A stretch of DNA of 57,722 nucleotides, from assembly GCA_024277285.1 (NCBI GenBank), contig JAJRVM010000249.1, positions 1 to 57,722 on the forward strand, written 5' to 3'. The stretch's first letter is position 1; each line of letters starts with the position of its first letter. Source of the stretch: Planctomycetota bacterium (GTDB lineage: Bacteria; Planctomycetota; Planctomycetia; Pirellulales; Pirellulaceae). Made by a program: the position numbers and the translations under genes. This document shows positions 30,005 to 40,207 of the stretch, one piece after another. Under the pieces are notes generated by a model, which made no database searches, was not told the DNA's origin, and saw only the letters and a program-made list of their open reading frames with translations.

Positions 30005-31549
30005 CTAACGCGCGCTGAACCCGCCAGCGAGATGGTAGTAGACCTCATTCCACCGCAATGTGTTCTTGAAATCTTGCAGCTTGGTGTCATCCGTGATCGT
30101 CACAATCTCGATGTTCGCCATCTCCGCGTAATCAATCAAGTGCTCGACCGACAGCGACTGGGCAAAACTGGTATGGTGAGCGCCACCCGCCAGGATCCAG
30201 GCAGCGGCAGCTGTGTCAAGGTCTGGTTGGGGCACCCAAACGGCGCGCGCAACTGGCAATTTGGGCAGTGGCTGGTCGGGTGGAACTACATCCACCTGAT
30301 TCACTACCATACGAAATCGATTGCCCATGTCTACCACCGAGGCATTGATTGCCGGTCCGCTGGCGGCATCGAACACCAGACGCACGGGGTCGTCTTTGCC
30401 ACCAATGCTCAACGGGTGGATTTCGCATGTGGGGGTCCCGCTGGCAATGGAAGGACAAATCTCCAACATGTGAGCCCCCAGTACCTTCTTGCCGGCAGGG
30501 TCAAAGTGGTAGGTGTAGTCTTCCATAAAGCTGACGCCACCGGAGAGTCCGCTTGCCATCACTTTCATGGCACGCACCAGGGCCGCGTGTTTCCAATCGC
30601 CTTCGGCCCCATAGCCGTAGCCGTCGGCCATCAGACGCTGGACGGCGATGCCAGGCAGTTGCGGCAGGCCGTGCAAGTCCTCGAATGTGTCGGTAAATCC
30701 AGCAAATTCTCCCGCTTCCAAAAAAGCACGCAGGCCAAGTTCGATGCGCGCCGCTTCCTCGAGCGACTGCCGTTGGTCGCCACCGGCGCGCAGCGACGTT
30801 GCCATCGTGTACTGCTGGTCGTAGGCCGCGCAAAGCTGCTTGACCTCGGCCATCGATACGTCATCCATATACGGGATCAGGTCACCGATGCCGTAGCCGT
30901 TGACGGCATAGCCGAATTGGATTTGTGCGGCAACTTTGTCTCCTTCAGTAACCGCCACTTCGCGCATGTTGTCGCCGATCCGAGCGATCTTGGCCGACCG
31001 CGAATCGTGCCAGGCTGCCGCAGCGCGGATCCACACGGCCAATCGTGCGTGTACGGTTGGATCTTCCCAATGCCCCACGATGACTTTGCGATTCTGCCGC
31101 AAGCGGCTACCGAGGAATCCAAATTCGCGACCACCATGAGCGGATTGGTTCAAGTTCATGAAGTCCATGTCAATCGAAGACCATGGAATGTCACGACCGA
31201 ATTGCGTGTGCAAATGAGCGTAGGGGTGACGCAGCGAAGTCAATCCGCCGATCCACATCTTGGCCGGCGAAAACGTGTGCATCCAGGCAATCAACCCAAT
31301 ACAGTGCTTCGCGCTATTGGCCTCGAGGCATAGGTCGGTGATCGCCTGCGGGGTGGTCAGTACCGGTTTCATGACAATCTTGACCGGCAAGCTGCTCACA
31401 CCATCGGCACTGGCGTTATTGAGGCCTTGTACGATCGCCTGCGAGTCAGCATCGACCTGCTTGAGCACGTCGGGACCGTACAAGTGCTGGCTGCCAGTAA
31501 CGAACCAGACTTCCGAACAATTCAGATCGGTCACTGCTTTGAACTCCAC
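30005..31549 (-). CDS. araA: L-arabinose isomerase
   Basis: Converts L-arabinose to L-ribulose. The 514-residue sequence follows Escherichia coli AraA throughout: [66 protein letters not shown] and [13 protein letters not shown] [13 protein letters not shown] at 31549 is the first start; GTG at 31531 has a better GGAG spacing and gives an N-terminus closer to the E. coli length. It lies 24 bp after araD, so the two are co-transcribed. Confidence 0.97.
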   Translation of the reverse strand: MEFKAVTDLNCSEVWFVTGSQHLYGPDVLKQVDADSQAIVQGLNNASADGVSSLPVKIVMKPVLTTPQAITDLCLEANSAKHCIGLIAWMHTFSPAKMWIGGLTSLRHPYAHLHTQFGRDIPWSSIDMDFMNLNQSAHGGREFGFLGSRLRQNRKVIVGHWEDPTVHARLAVWIRAAAAWHDSRSAKIARIGDNMREVAVTEGDKVAAQIQFGYAVNGYGIGDLIPYMDDVSMAEVKQLCAAYDQQYTMATSLRAGGDQRQSLEEAARIELGLRAFLEAGEFAGFTDTFEDLHGLPQLPGIAVQRLMADGYGYGAEGDWKHAALVRAMKVMASGLSGGVSFMEDYTYHFDPAGKKVLGAHMLEICPSIASGTPTCEIHPLSIGGKDDPVRLVFDAASGPAINASVVDMGNRFRMVVNQVDVVPPDQPLPKLPVARAVWVPQPDLDTAAAAWILAGGAHHTSFAQSLSVEHLIDYAEMANIEIVTITDDTKLQDFKNTLRWNEVYYHLAGGFSAR

Positions 31550-31573
31550 TTGTGGGAACCTTGCCGAGCGGCG

Positions 31574-32263
31574 CTATCGCTGTCCGTAATATGCATCGGA
31601 ACCATGTTTACGTTGGTAGTGTTTGTCCAGCACGTAGGCTTCGAGATCGGGCGCATCGGCACGCAATTCAAATGTGGCGCGCGCCATCGTTGCCACCGCT
31701 TCCAATGCCACAGCGTTGATGACCGATTCGGCGGCGCTCACGCCCCACGTAAAGGGGCCGTGAGCGGTAACGAGGACGGCGGGAACCAGAATCGGATCGA
31801 GTTGTTTGAATCGTTCGACAATCACTTTTCCCGTGTTTTCTTCGTACCCACTGCCGACCTCATGTTGTGTCAGGGGACGTGTGACCGGGATCGTGCCCTG
31901 GAAATGGTCGGCGTGCGTTGTGCCCAGGCACGGAATCTCGCGGCGCGCCTGAGCAAAGGCCGTTGCTTGCGTGCTGTGCATGTGCGTGATACCGTACACG
32001 CTCAGGAAATGTCGGTACAGCACGAGGTGGGTCGGTGTATCAGACGAAGGGTGCATGTCGCCTTCCACGACGTGCCCTTCGAGATCGACCACGACCATAT
32101 GTTCCGGCAGCATCTGATCGTACGGCACACCGCTCGGCTTGATCACCATATGGCTACGATCTTCACTCAAGGCGCTGACGTTGCCCCAGGTGAGTGTGAC
32201 AAGTCCGTGTGCAACCAGGTCAAGATTCGCCTGGCAGACGTCTGCTTTCAATTGTTCCAACAT
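31574..32263 (-). CDS. araD: L-ribulose-5-phosphate 4-epimerase
   Basis: Converts L-ribulose 5-phosphate to D-xylulose 5-phosphate. The 229-residue class II aldolase-like protein shows LVTLTWGNVSALS, VIKPSGVPYD, SSDTPTHLVLYRHF and the metal-binding HMHSTQATAFAQ, with TAHGPFTWG later. Length and ATG start are normal. It lies between araB (247-bp gap) and araA (24 bp). Confidence 0.96.
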   Translation of the reverse strand: MLEQLKADVCQANLDLVAHGLVTLTWGNVSALSEDRSHMVIKPSGVPYDQMLPEHMVVVDLEGHVVEGDMHPSSDTPTHLVLYRHFLSVYGITHMHSTQATAFAQARREIPCLGTTHADHFQGTIPVTRPLTQHEVGSGYEENTGKVIVERFKQLDPILVPAVLVTAHGPFTWGVSAAESVINAVALEAVATMARATFELRADAPDLEAYVLDKHYQRKHGSDAYYGQR

Positions 32264-32510
32264 CGATTCTCCTGCGTAGCGTGGTCGTTTGGAGCGAGTG
32301 TATGTGGTCTTCAGCCTTTCCTAGCTGGACAGCGCCACCTTAGAGTCGGTCAAGAAATAAGTGACCGTTTACGGCGTTTGGCCAGGGACGGCTACGTCGG
32401 CATTTCACATGTTGTTTCGTAACTGCTATGGTTCCAGTCCCGAAGGGAAGACCCTAAACAAGCCCAGGGTGAAGCGACGTGAGTGGAGCGAACGTCGCGT
32501 AACCCTGGGG

Positions 32511-34223
32511 CTACTTCCCGCTCCTCGCATTTTCGCGGATCGATATCAGTTGCTTCATGACTGCGTCGAGTTTTCCGGAGAACGTGGATGTTCCGAACGC
32601 GTCGTGCAGCGTGTGATAACACGCGTACAATTGGGCGTAAACGCGAACGGCGGCTTTGTTGGGGCGATAGTACTTCGGCTTGGTTCCGGTCATCTTGCGC
32701 TGCGCTTGTTCGACCGATTTGTAACGCCCGCCGACCACGGCGCCAAAGATCGCGGCCCCCAAAGCGCATGTTTGTGCGCTACGGCTAACCTTCATCGGCC
32801 GTCCCGTGACGTCGGCATAGATCTGCATGACGAACGGGTTCTTTTCGGCGATGCCGCCACAATTGACCACTTCTTTCACCTTGACACCATATTGTTCAAA
32901 CCGGTTGATGATCGTCAATGCGCCAAACGCGGTCGCTTCGACCAAGGCACGATAGACTTCCGGCGCGCTGGTATGCAGCGTCTGGCCGACGATCAAGCCG
33001 GTCAGTAGAGGATCGACCAGGATGGTTCGGTTACCATTGTTCCAGTCGAGTGCCAACAGACCGCTTTCACCAGGCTTCAATCGGTTGGCGGCACGCGTCA
33101 AATTGACGTGCGGATCTCCCTTTGCAGTATATTCGGCCGGGGTCAATTGTTTGACGAACCAGTTGAAGATGTCGCCCACCGCCGATTGACCGGCCTCCAA
33201 TCCGTACATGCCGGGAACAATCGAACCAGGTACGATACCGCAGAGTCCGGGGATATCGGGCAACGATTTGCCAAGTGGAGCTACCATCATGTCGCAAGTG
33301 CTCGTACCGATAATCTTGACCAGTGTTCCTGGTTTGATGCCAGCGCCAACGGCTCCCAAATGGGCGTCAAATGCGCCGACCGCCACGGGGATCCCCGTTG
33401 GCAATCCCACTCGCTTGGCCACCTCGGCGGTAAGTGTTCCCGCCCGCTGATCCGAACAGCGAGCGGGGTGAGCGAAATGCTCACGCAAGGACGCCAGTCC
33501 CGGATCAACACTCTTGAGGAACTGTTTCGTGGGCATTCCTCCCCAGTCGTCGTGGTACATCGCCTTGTGCCCGGCAGCGCAAATGCCGCGCGGCATTGTG
33601 TCGGGATCTAGATTGCCAGTAATAAAGCCGGGAATAAAGTCGGCCAGTTCGACCCACGCGTAGGCGGCAGCGAACACTTTGGGCGCTACGCGTTTGCAGT
33701 GCAGGATCTTGGACCAATACCATTCGCTGCTGTAGGCACCACCGCATTTGGACAGGTAGCCAGCTTTTGCACGACTTGCGCGGTCGGTAATTTCCGCTGC
33801 TTCCGCGTAGGATGTATGGTCTTTCCATAGCCAAGCTTGCGCAGCCAGGTTGTTCTTGAACGCAGGTTGCAGTGCCAGCGGCATGCCGTCGCGGTCGACC
33901 GGGATGGGAGTCGATCCGGTCGTGTCGACACCGATGCCAATGACCTGTTCGGGGCGGAAACCGCTTGTTTTCGCCGCAGCACGTACTGCACCGCGAACCG
34001 ATCGATAGAAGCCTTCGATATAGTCGGCGGGGTTCTGCCGAGCGAGATTCGGATCTCGCTTGTCCAACAATATCCCCGCTTCGCCGCTGGGATAGTTGTA
34101 CACCGATGTGGCAATCTCATCGCCGTTGTTCGTGTCGACAATCAAAGCTCGCACGCTATTGGTGCCGTAATCGACGCCAATGGCGAACCGCGTTGTCGAG
34201 TTGTTTGCCACGCGCTTTGCCAT
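32511..34223 (-). CDS. araB: Ribulokinase
   Basis: FGGY-family kinase of 570 residues that phosphorylates L-ribulose. The N-terminus FAIGVDYGTNSVRALIVD is the ribulokinase signature. Also visible are GVDTTGSTPIPVD, GAFDAHLGAVGAG, IIGTSTCDMM and the C-terminal GGIAEKNPFVMQIYADVTGR. ATG start. It is the first gene of the araB-araD-araA order on this strand. No AraC-type or other regulator gene lies nearby. Confidence 0.96.
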   Translation of the reverse strand: MAKRVANNSTTRFAIGVDYGTNSVRALIVDTNNGDEIATSVYNYPSGEAGILLDKRDPNLARQNPADYIEGFYRSVRGAVRAAAKTSGFRPEQVIGIGVDTTGSTPIPVDRDGMPLALQPAFKNNLAAQAWLWKDHTSYAEAAEITDRASRAKAGYLSKCGGAYSSEWYWSKILHCKRVAPKVFAAAYAWVELADFIPGFITGNLDPDTMPRGICAAGHKAMYHDDWGGMPTKQFLKSVDPGLASLREHFAHPARCSDQRAGTLTAEVAKRVGLPTGIPVAVGAFDAHLGAVGAGIKPGTLVKIIGTSTCDMMVAPLGKSLPDIPGLCGIVPGSIVPGMYGLEAGQSAVGDIFNWFVKQLTPAEYTAKGDPHVNLTRAANRLKPGESGLLALDWNNGNRTILVDPLLTGLIVGQTLHTSAPEVYRALVEATAFGALTIINRFEQYGVKVKEVVNCGGIAEKNPFVMQIYADVTGRPMKVSRSAQTCALGAAIFGAVVGGRYKSVEQAQRKMTGTKPKYYRPNKAAVRVYAQLYACYHTLHDAFGTSTFSGKLDAVMKQLISIRENARSGK

Positions 34224-34258
34224 AGTTTATCACCTGTTTATTAATAGGCCCTAGGAGG

Positions 34259-34930
34259 TTATTCGTTTCCTCTAAACATCGTGAAGACCTGAAAGCCTTC
34301 GTTCATCAACTCCCTGAGTTGTGCGGGTTTGACACGTTTTGAACGCCGGTAGAATACCAGGTCGTGGTGCTGCCCTTCGACGCAAACGCCTTGCTTCCGC
34401 TCCAACGCCGTCAACAGCGTGGCGTCAAATGTCGCGCGGACGTGCTTTTCGTTGGCACCGCGCAAGAGAAAAGCCTTCGAGAACGTCGGATGCGTGTCGA
34501 AGTCGATATCCTGGTATCCGAATATCTTGCCGATCCCGTGGAAAAAACTCTGTGGGCTAAGTTCAAATGTGGGTAGATTCAGGTCGTTCGAGCGAAAAAA
34601 CGCGATTGACTGACGGTAGGTACGCGAATTCTTGCCACTGCCCGTGGTATAGCGGTAGTCGAAGATTCCCATGACGACTGCATCCGTCTCGCCATGAATC
34701 ATATTGTTGATGCGTCGTGACCTACCTTTGGAAAATACTGGCAAATCAGACAATTGCTGGAGCAGCCCGGGGTCTCCGTCTGCGTAAAACGCGAGCCCCA
34801 TTTCCTCGGCCACTTGTTGAATTGCATCGCGGCGTTTCTTGTCCGCGATGAAATTGTATCCTACGCTGAGGATTATCAATGCTCCGATCACAATCATGAT
34901 CAGAATGGGAAAGGAGATGCCAAAAAACAT
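34259..34930 (-). CDS. Membrane-anchored hypothetical protein
   Basis: Protein of 223 residues from the ATG at 34930, which has GGAG 11 bases upstream (GTG at 34942 is the alternative). One N-terminal membrane segment (about 5-25) is followed by a soluble domain with GLAFYADGDPGLLQ and SIAFFRSNDLNLPTFELSPQ. The style recalls DUF3137-like proteins, but I cannot assign it firmly. It starts 16 bp after the stop of the preceding small membrane protein gene and ends 35 bp before araB, so it may be co-transcribed with them. Confidence 0.7.
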   Translation of the reverse strand: MFFGISFPILIMIVIGALIILSVGYNFIADKKRRDAIQQVAEEMGLAFYADGDPGLLQQLSDLPVFSKGRSRRINNMIHGETDAVVMGIFDYRYTTGSGKNSRTYRQSIAFFRSNDLNLPTFELSPQSFFHGIGKIFGYQDIDFDTHPTFSKAFLLRGANEKHVRATFDATLLTALERKQGVCVEGQHHDLVFYRRSKRVKPAQLRELMNEGFQVFTMFRGNE

Positions 34931-34946
34931 GATGCGATTCACTCCA

Positions 34947-35282
34947 TTAGATCCGTCGCCAAAAAGTTGCTCGGCGGTCTAGCGTACCACTGCCGCTACA
35001 TCTGATCAAGAATTCGCCGTAAATCAGAAGCAGAATGAGCAAGCAGTGGTAGCCAGCGTCGTTGGCGGTTCGATGCGAAATCCAAGCAACGACGGGCCGC
35101 GCGGGCCCTGCGACCGATTGTTGAGCCAGATCATCTTCGTACGGCGAGATGAAGAACGGCACGTTGACCCAAAGGACGAGCATGATCGCAACAACGATCA
35201 GAAAGGCCAAGGAAAAACAGAACATCAGCAACACCGCCCATGACGCCACCGGTCGTCGAAACTTGTCTCTCACACCAAGCAC
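34947..35282 (-). CDS. Small two-segment membrane protein
   Basis: Open frame of 111 codons with GTG start. Two hydrophobic segments are seen, about 14-44 (LLMFCFSLAFLIVVAIMLVL) and 80-93 (CLLILLLIYGEFLI). No family is recognised. It sits just upstream of the anchored hypothetical protein and is probably in the same transcript. The start is uncertain. Confidence 0.5.
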   Translation of the reverse strand: MLGVRDKFRRPVASWAVLLMFCFSLAFLIVVAIMLVLWVNVPFFISPYEDDLAQQSVAGPARPVVAWISHRTANDAGYHCLLILLLIYGEFLIRCSGSGTLDRRATFWRRI

Positions 35283-35419
35283 TGCACGCTCTCCTCATGC
35301 AACCATGCCGCGAACCGACGCCGCAAACCGACGCCGCTGCTCTACCAACTTGGTCTCGTCCGACATGATACCGCACACGCATCCCGCCGTCTGCCGCCGT
35401 GCTTCGGGCTTGGATGGCG

Positions 35420-35731
35420 TTAGGAAAGCAGGCGAATCATCATTTGAGCGGCGATCGTCATCATGACCAGAGCAGCAGGGTAGGCGGCCGCATAGCTGAT
35501 GACCGGCAAGTCGCAGTCTGTCTTGCTGGCAATGGCGCCGATTCCTGCGGTCGACGTCATGGCGCCGCACATGCCGCCCAACGATTCCATGATATCCATG
35601 CGCAGCACGTCGGGCTTCTCAGCGCTGGGATTCGCGGAGTTGGACGCGGAAGGAGGGCCGGCGCCGACCATGATTGCCGCCACGGCAACGAGCAGAACCG
35701 CGAAAACGCCAGCTCGCAAGTGGCCCGTCAT
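35420..35731 (-). CDS. Short membrane protein resembling the end of an AspT/YidE-type antiporter
   Basis: 103 residues from the ATG at 35731. It has an N-terminal hydrophobic segment (GVFAVLLVAVAAIMVGAG), a proline/serine/asparagine linker, and a C-terminal part (GGMCGAMTSTAGIGAIASKT, then SYAAAYPAALVMMTIAAQMM). The C-terminal part resembles the last domain of aspartate-alanine-exchanger-like transporters. The rest of such a transporter (about 400 residues) is missing upstream. It may be a decayed gene or a small protein made from the fragment. Confidence 0.45.
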   Translation of the reverse strand: MTGHLRAGVFAVLLVAVAAIMVGAGPPSASNSANPSAEKPDVLRMDIMESLGGMCGAMTSTAGIGAIASKTDCDLPVISYAAAYPAALVMMTIAAQMMIRLLS

Positions 35732-35807
35732 GGGATCGCGCCACTTTCGCCCATGCCGGGCTCGGCTAACGGACTCGGACAATGATACTCATCTCCCGGT
35801 GCACAGG

Positions 35808-35848
35808 CCCCGTTCCCAAAACCCCGTTCCCAAAACCCCGTTCCCAAA
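35808..35848. repeat. 14-nt tandem triplication
   Basis: Three consecutive copies of CCCCGTTCCCAAAA (35808-35821, 35822-35835, and 35836-35848 with the last base lost). No coding frame runs through it. Confidence 0.9.
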
Positions 35849-35966
35849 TCGGCTGCCACCTTCCAATTACTCCAGCAAACTCTAGCTGGTTCGGCGCTCT
35901 TGTCCAGGCGTGTTGGTTGGTGGATTGTGCTTTTTCAATCCTCGAAGTTTCCTGCTGCATACGTAA

Positions 35967-36088
35967 CCCGGCCACCACTGGTCCTGTGCCAGTGGGGCCA
36001 CGACTGGTCAGCTACCGGTAATGTTCTCCATACCCGGCCACCACTGGTCCTGTGCCAGTGGGGCCACGACTGGTCAGCTACCGGTAAT
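35967..36088. repeat. 66-bp tandem duplication with hairpins
   Basis: Copy 1 runs 35967-36032 and copy 2 runs 36033-36088, where the identity ends. Each copy includes CCACTGG tcctgtg CCAGTGG, a 7-bp stem, and ends near GCTACCGGTAAT. The second copy merges into repeat A. Confidence 0.9.
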
Positions 36089-36181
36089 TCGCTCAGAATC
36101 TCTTGCCGGTCGAACGTAATGTTCTCCATTTATCGCCGCTTGGCTGAGGCCGAACTGAGACGCGGTTTGCTTCCACATCGG
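36066..36181 (+). repeat. Dispersed repeat A, copy 2
   Basis: Counterpart of 29830-29938 in inverted orientation. It shares GGTCGAACGTAATGTT, ATCGCCGCTT and GCTGAGGCCGAA. Its first part is the end of the second 66-bp tandem unit. Confidence 0.7.
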
Positions 36182-36724
36182 CCGCTCGAGTTTCAAGGTG
36201 GCCGGTGGCCTCCTCGGTCGCCGCAACGGGGCCGTTGTGGTTTGGAGGTTTCGGATGGAGATTCAGGGTAGGATATAGGACCACGATTCGCTTGATACGG
36301 CCAAGGCCGTGAACGGTTCGTGTCGGCCCATGAATAACGGTCGGATTTATTCAAGGACCACGAACTGAGTCTTGTCCCATGCCATGGGTGGGAAGAGAGT
36401 TGTTTTCTGGTCGTTACGAAGTCCTCATTTTGTGGTCTTGTTATGGAAGCTGGTTGAGGTGATTCCTTTGGGAGAGCAAGAGAAAAGGACTGGCAAGAGA
36501 AGATACTCGATCCCCCGCGCTCTTCCTGCCCCTCATGTTCTTTTGCCTTCTTCTTCGTCGCCCCGCGACCTCGGTTTCGAACCAATCGACAAACTGCAAG
36601 CAGGCGGGGCGTGTCGAAGGTGCATCCGTAGAAAAACTCAGTTCGTCATTGATGAACAATCGCGACCGTAATTGATTCGTCGATCCTTACTTCCAGAGAC
36701 CTTCCATTGCAGGGCAGTCATTTC

Positions 36725-38902
36725 ATGAGAATTTGGCCAGGTCGTCCGTATCCGTTGGGAGCTACCTGGGACGGGCAGGGCGTGAACTTCGCAATTTTTT
36801 CCGAGCATGCCACGCGTGTCGAACTTTGTTTGTTCGATCGAGTCACGAAAGCGGAAAGCGACTGTCTGCCGATGCGTGAGCAGACGGACCTGGTGTGGCA
36901 CTGTTACTTGCCCGATGTACAGCCGAGTCAGCTTTACGGGTATCGCGTTCACGGTCCCTACGAACCGGTTCATGGACATCGCTTCAATCCGAACAAGATT
37001 GTTACCGACCCTTATGCGAAACTGATCGCCCGTGATATTCACTGGTCGGATTCGATGTTCGGGTACCGAATTGGCGATCCGCAAGAAGACCTGTCGCTTG
37101 ATATCCGCGACAATTTGGAGAACGCCGCGTTGGCGGTTGTGGTCAACCCCCGATTCCGTTGGGGGCGCGACCGTGCACCGCGCACTCCATGGCACAAGAC
37201 GGTGATCTACGAAGCGCATGTTCGTGGCCAGACGCTACGGCATTCGGCGGTGCCAGCACGATTGCGTGGCACGTATGCCGGGTTGGCCTCGCGGCCCATG
37301 ATTCGCCACTTCCAACGTTTGGGTGTGACGGCGGTCGAGCTATTGCCGGTTCACCATCACGTCAACGACCGTCATCTCGTACAACGCGAACTGACGAACT
37401 ACTGGGGCTACAACACGCTTTCCTACTTCGCGCCCGACACGCGTTATGCCGTGTCGGCACACAATGCGGTGCGCGAATTCAAGTGGATGGTGCGGCGGCT
37501 TCATCGAGCGGGGCTCGAAGTGATTTTGGATGTCGTTTACAACCATACGGGTGAAGGCAACCAACTGGGGCCCACCCTGTCGTTGCGCGGCATTGACAAT
37601 GCGTCTTACTACCGGGTCGTGCACGACCAGCGACGCTACTATACCGACTATACCGGCTGCGGGAACACGTTGAACATGCTCTGCCCCCATGTGTTGCAGC
37701 TGATCATGGACAGCTTGCGGTACTGGGTTACCGAAATGCACGTCGATGGATTTCGTTTTGATCTGGCGAGCACACTGGCGCGCGAACTGCACGATGTCGA
37801 TCGTCTTGGTGCGTTTTTTGACATTATTCATCAGGATCCCGTTCTGTCGCAGGTCAAACTGATCGCCGAACCGTGGGATTTGGGCGAAGGGGGATACCAA
37901 GTCGGCAACTTTCCCATCCTTTGGACCGAATGGAACGGCAAGTACCGCGACACGGTCCGTCGGTTCTGGCGCGGCGACGGTGATGCGGTATCGGAGTTCG
38001 CGACACGCTTTTGCGGCAGTAGCGACCTGTACGAGCATAGCGGCCGCAAGCCATATGCCAGCATCAATTTCGTTACTTCCCACGATGGATTCTGTTTGCG
38101 CGACCTGGTCAGCTACAACGAAAAACACAACGAAGCGAATGGCGAAAATAACCAGGACGGGGATTCGCATAACTTGAGCTGGAACTGTGGCGTGGAGGGG
38201 GAAACCGATCGGCCCGATGTGCGGGCGCTACGAAGCCGACAAGTGCGCAATATGTTCGCCACGTTGTTGCTTTCGCAAGGAGTTCCGATGATCCGCGGTG
38301 GGGACGAACTGGGGCAGACGCAACACGGGAACAACAACGCCTACTGCCAGGATAACGAGTTGAGTTGGATCGACTGGGAACTTGACGAGGCACAGCAGCG
38401 ATTGTTCGAGTTCGTTTCCACGCTGACGCAACTGCGCGCAGGCAATCCGGTTTTGCGCCGCCGAAAGTTCTTCCAAGGGCGGCCGATTTGCGGCGATCGC
38501 GCAAAAGACATCGTCTGGTTCACTCGCGAAGGACGGGCCATGACGGATGCCGATTGGAGAGCGTCGCCAGCACGACTCTTGGGAGTCTGCTTGAATGGGC
38601 AAATGGATGAAGTCGACGAGCGAGGACAACCGATTGTCGGAACAACACTTCTGTTCTTTTTCAATGCAGAAGACGAGGATATGCAGTTGTCGTTGCCCCA
38701 TCTTGCGCGACGCCAGTATTGGCGACCCGTCCTTGATACGTCACGTTCAGAGCGTCTGCCGCGTGCCTGTCGTGGCGGTAGCCACTACCAACTGGTGAGC
38801 CGATCGTGCGCGGTGTTTGAACTGCGCAATACGATGCTGAAAACCGTCATCCAGTGGTTCACGAAAACAACCGAGTCGATGCCACCTCACGCGCGGAGGT
38901 AA
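36725..38902 (+). CDS. glgX: Glycogen debranching enzyme GlgX
   Basis: GH13 isoamylase-type enzyme of 725 residues that removes branches from glycogen or amylopectin. It has an N-terminal carbohydrate-binding module ([20 protein letters not shown]). The catalytic barrel follows with [21 protein letters not shown] (nucleophile D), [19 protein letters not shown] (acid E) and [20 protein letters not shown] (third acid). The ATG at 36725 is chosen over an upstream TTG. Its stop is 1 bp from the stop of the convergent CorA-like gene. Confidence 0.95.
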   Translation: MRIWPGRPYPLGATWDGQGVNFAIFSEHATRVELCLFDRVTKAESDCLPMREQTDLVWHCYLPDVQPSQLYGYRVHGPYEPVHGHRFNPNKIVTDPYAKLIARDIHWSDSMFGYRIGDPQEDLSLDIRDNLENAALAVVVNPRFRWGRDRAPRTPWHKTVIYEAHVRGQTLRHSAVPARLRGTYAGLASRPMIRHFQRLGVTAVELLPVHHHVNDRHLVQRELTNYWGYNTLSYFAPDTRYAVSAHNAVREFKWMVRRLHRAGLEVILDVVYNHTGEGNQLGPTLSLRGIDNASYYRVVHDQRRYYTDYTGCGNTLNMLCPHVLQLIMDSLRYWVTEMHVDGFRFDLASTLARELHDVDRLGAFFDIIHQDPVLSQVKLIAEPWDLGEGGYQVGNFPILWTEWNGKYRDTVRRFWRGDGDAVSEFATRFCGSSDLYEHSGRKPYASINFVTSHDGFCLRDLVSYNEKHNEANGENNQDGDSHNLSWNCGVEGETDRPDVRALRSRQVRNMFATLLLSQGVPMIRGGDELGQTQHGNNNAYCQDNELSWIDWELDEAQQRLFEFVSTLTQLRAGNPVLRRRKFFQGRPICGDRAKDIVWFTREGRAMTDADWRASPARLLGVCLNGQMDEVDERGQPIVGTTLLFFFNAEDEDMQLSLPHLARRQYWRPVLDTSRSERLPRACRGGSHYQLVSRSCAVFELRNTMLKTVIQWFTKTTESMPPHARR

Positions 38903-38903
38903 C

Positions 38904-39560
38904 CTACGGTTTGCGCCGCTGCTTCCTGCCGACAAAAGCAGTCAGCAACAGACCGAGCACCAAGCCGACTGCGATGGTCGCCAAAAATAAATAGGGCCAA
39001 TGTGTTTCCTCGTAACCATGCTTCAGGTTGACGCCCAGCAGAGCGGTTAGCGTGGCGATCGGAAAGAAGAACGCTACCAGCATATTCAGTCGGTGCGCGG
39101 TGACTTCCATATAGCGATTCGATTTCGCCTGTTCTTCCACTCGTTTCGCAACAGCGAAGTCAAGCGAATTTTTCGTTTCTTCGTAGAGCAGTTCTGCGTT
39201 GCGTTCAACCGCATAGGCCTGATCACGTACGTTGATGATGTCGTGATCGTCCGGGCACAACTTGCGTGCTTCCTGCAATACCTGGTGCAGGTGCCGTGCC
39301 GCGCGGCAAACAGGCGCAAGTTGTTCGAGGATGCTGAATAATTGGTCGGACGAAGTGGCTTGATCCTGCGCATCGTCGAGCCGAGAAACCACCTCTTCGT
39401 ATTCTTCGACATGCCGAGTGAGTGCCTGGATGCTCGAACCCAGTTCATTCGATTTCCATTGCCCGTCCCGATCACGCCAGAAAAAGCGGCCTTGGCGCCG
39501 TGTCTCTTCGTGTGCCGGTGGTGCGTGCAGTACCAGCAGCAGGTGGCCGTCTTGGAACAT
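38904..39560 (-). CDS. CorA-like membrane protein, possibly missing its first codons
   Basis: 218 residues from the first ATG. Long helices (about 40-165) are followed by two C-terminal membrane segments (MLVAFFFPIATLTALLGVN and YLFLATIAVGLVLGLLLTAF), as in CorA Mg/Co transporters. The family GMN motif reads GVN here. In-frame codons upstream (TLPTNWQVPAALRDRLGSRV, then GRQRT) look like genuine protein continuing into MFQDGHLLLVLH. However, they begin right after TAG with no ATG, GTG or TTG. Either the start codon was mutated or translation starts at 39560 with a shortened protein. Confidence 0.75.
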   Translation of the reverse strand: MFQDGHLLLVLHAPPAHEETRRQGRFFWRDRDGQWKSNELGSSIQALTRHVEEYEEVVSRLDDAQDQATSSDQLFSILEQLAPVCRAARHLHQVLQEARKLCPDDHDIINVRDQAYAVERNAELLYEETKNSLDFAVAKRVEEQAKSNRYMEVTAHRLNMLVAFFFPIATLTALLGVNLKHGYEETHWPYLFLATIAVGLVLGLLLTAFVGRKQRRKP

Positions 39561-40207
39561 GGTGCGTTGCCGCCCAACGCGACTTCCCAGGCGATCGCGT
39601 AGCGCCGCTGGAACCTGCCAGTTGGTCGGTAGCGTTGACTACTTCATGACGATAAACCTCCGTTTAGGAATCTTTCACACAACTGCCGGCAGCGTTGCCC
39701 AATACCGAAAACTCCGGTACGTTAACCGGGATTGGGACCGCTTGCGAGCTGCCAAAAAGACCGTTTTCTAGTGGTCGACGCGACGTTTGTTGTTCCAGAG
39801 TGACGCAAGTTGTGTTCGAGCACGGGCAGATCGTTGCCGTGTCGCAACGTAATCCCCCAAACGCTCTTCTTTGCCCTTGAACAAAGCGGCTACGCAGCGG
39901 AAGCAGCACGCCATTTGTCCGATTTCGTAGTGTGGACCCAGCAGATGCTGAGCGCTGCTGGCTGTTCTCCTTGAAGGGCAAAGAAAATGACGGGCAAAAA
40001 AGAAGTGTGATGCCAGCCTCATATCTGCCCGTAAAATGCCTGGTTTTCGCCTGCTAGCTACCTGCACGCCCCATCGACCGCTCGCTCGCGGAACAATATG
40101 GGATAAACAGAACTCCCACTGACCAGCAAGCACTGACCAGCAAGCACTGACCAGCAAGTTCTTGGCAGCCCGCACCGCTTCCAAAAAGTGTATACACGTT
40201 ATTTGCG
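39561..40207. other. Gene-free stretch with repeat B, copy 2, and a tandem repeat
   Basis: No further gene. It begins with the lost 5' coding region of the CorA-like gene (to about 39640). Positions about 39970-40107 are the second copy of repeat B (compare 26860-27003). A 14-nt triplication follows at 40117-40158. Confidence 0.5.
40117..40158. repeat. 14-nt tandem triplication
   Basis: Three exact consecutive copies of CACTGACCAGCAAG (40117-40130, 40131-40144, 40145-40158). It lies immediately after repeat B copy 2. Confidence 0.92.

Larger units (their letters stand above)
35732..36724. other. Gene-free repeat-rich stretch
   Basis: About 990 bp without a convincing gene. It contains a 14-nt triplication, a 66-bp tandem duplication and repeat A copy 2 (all listed separately). 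It also contains a short block at 36467-36502 (GGGAGAGCAAGAGAAAAGGA) similar to the start of repeat B. The promoter of glgX must lie in its right part, but no clear boxes were found. Confidence 0.5.

Noticed and set aside
29936..31333. 465-codon plus-strand open frame opposite araA
   Set aside because: It is antisense to an unambiguous L-arabinose isomerase and has no recognisable domain.
35967..36088. 66-bp tandem repeat considered as a CRISPR array
   Set aside because: The two units are contiguous and almost identical over their full length, with no unique spacers, so it is a tandem duplication.
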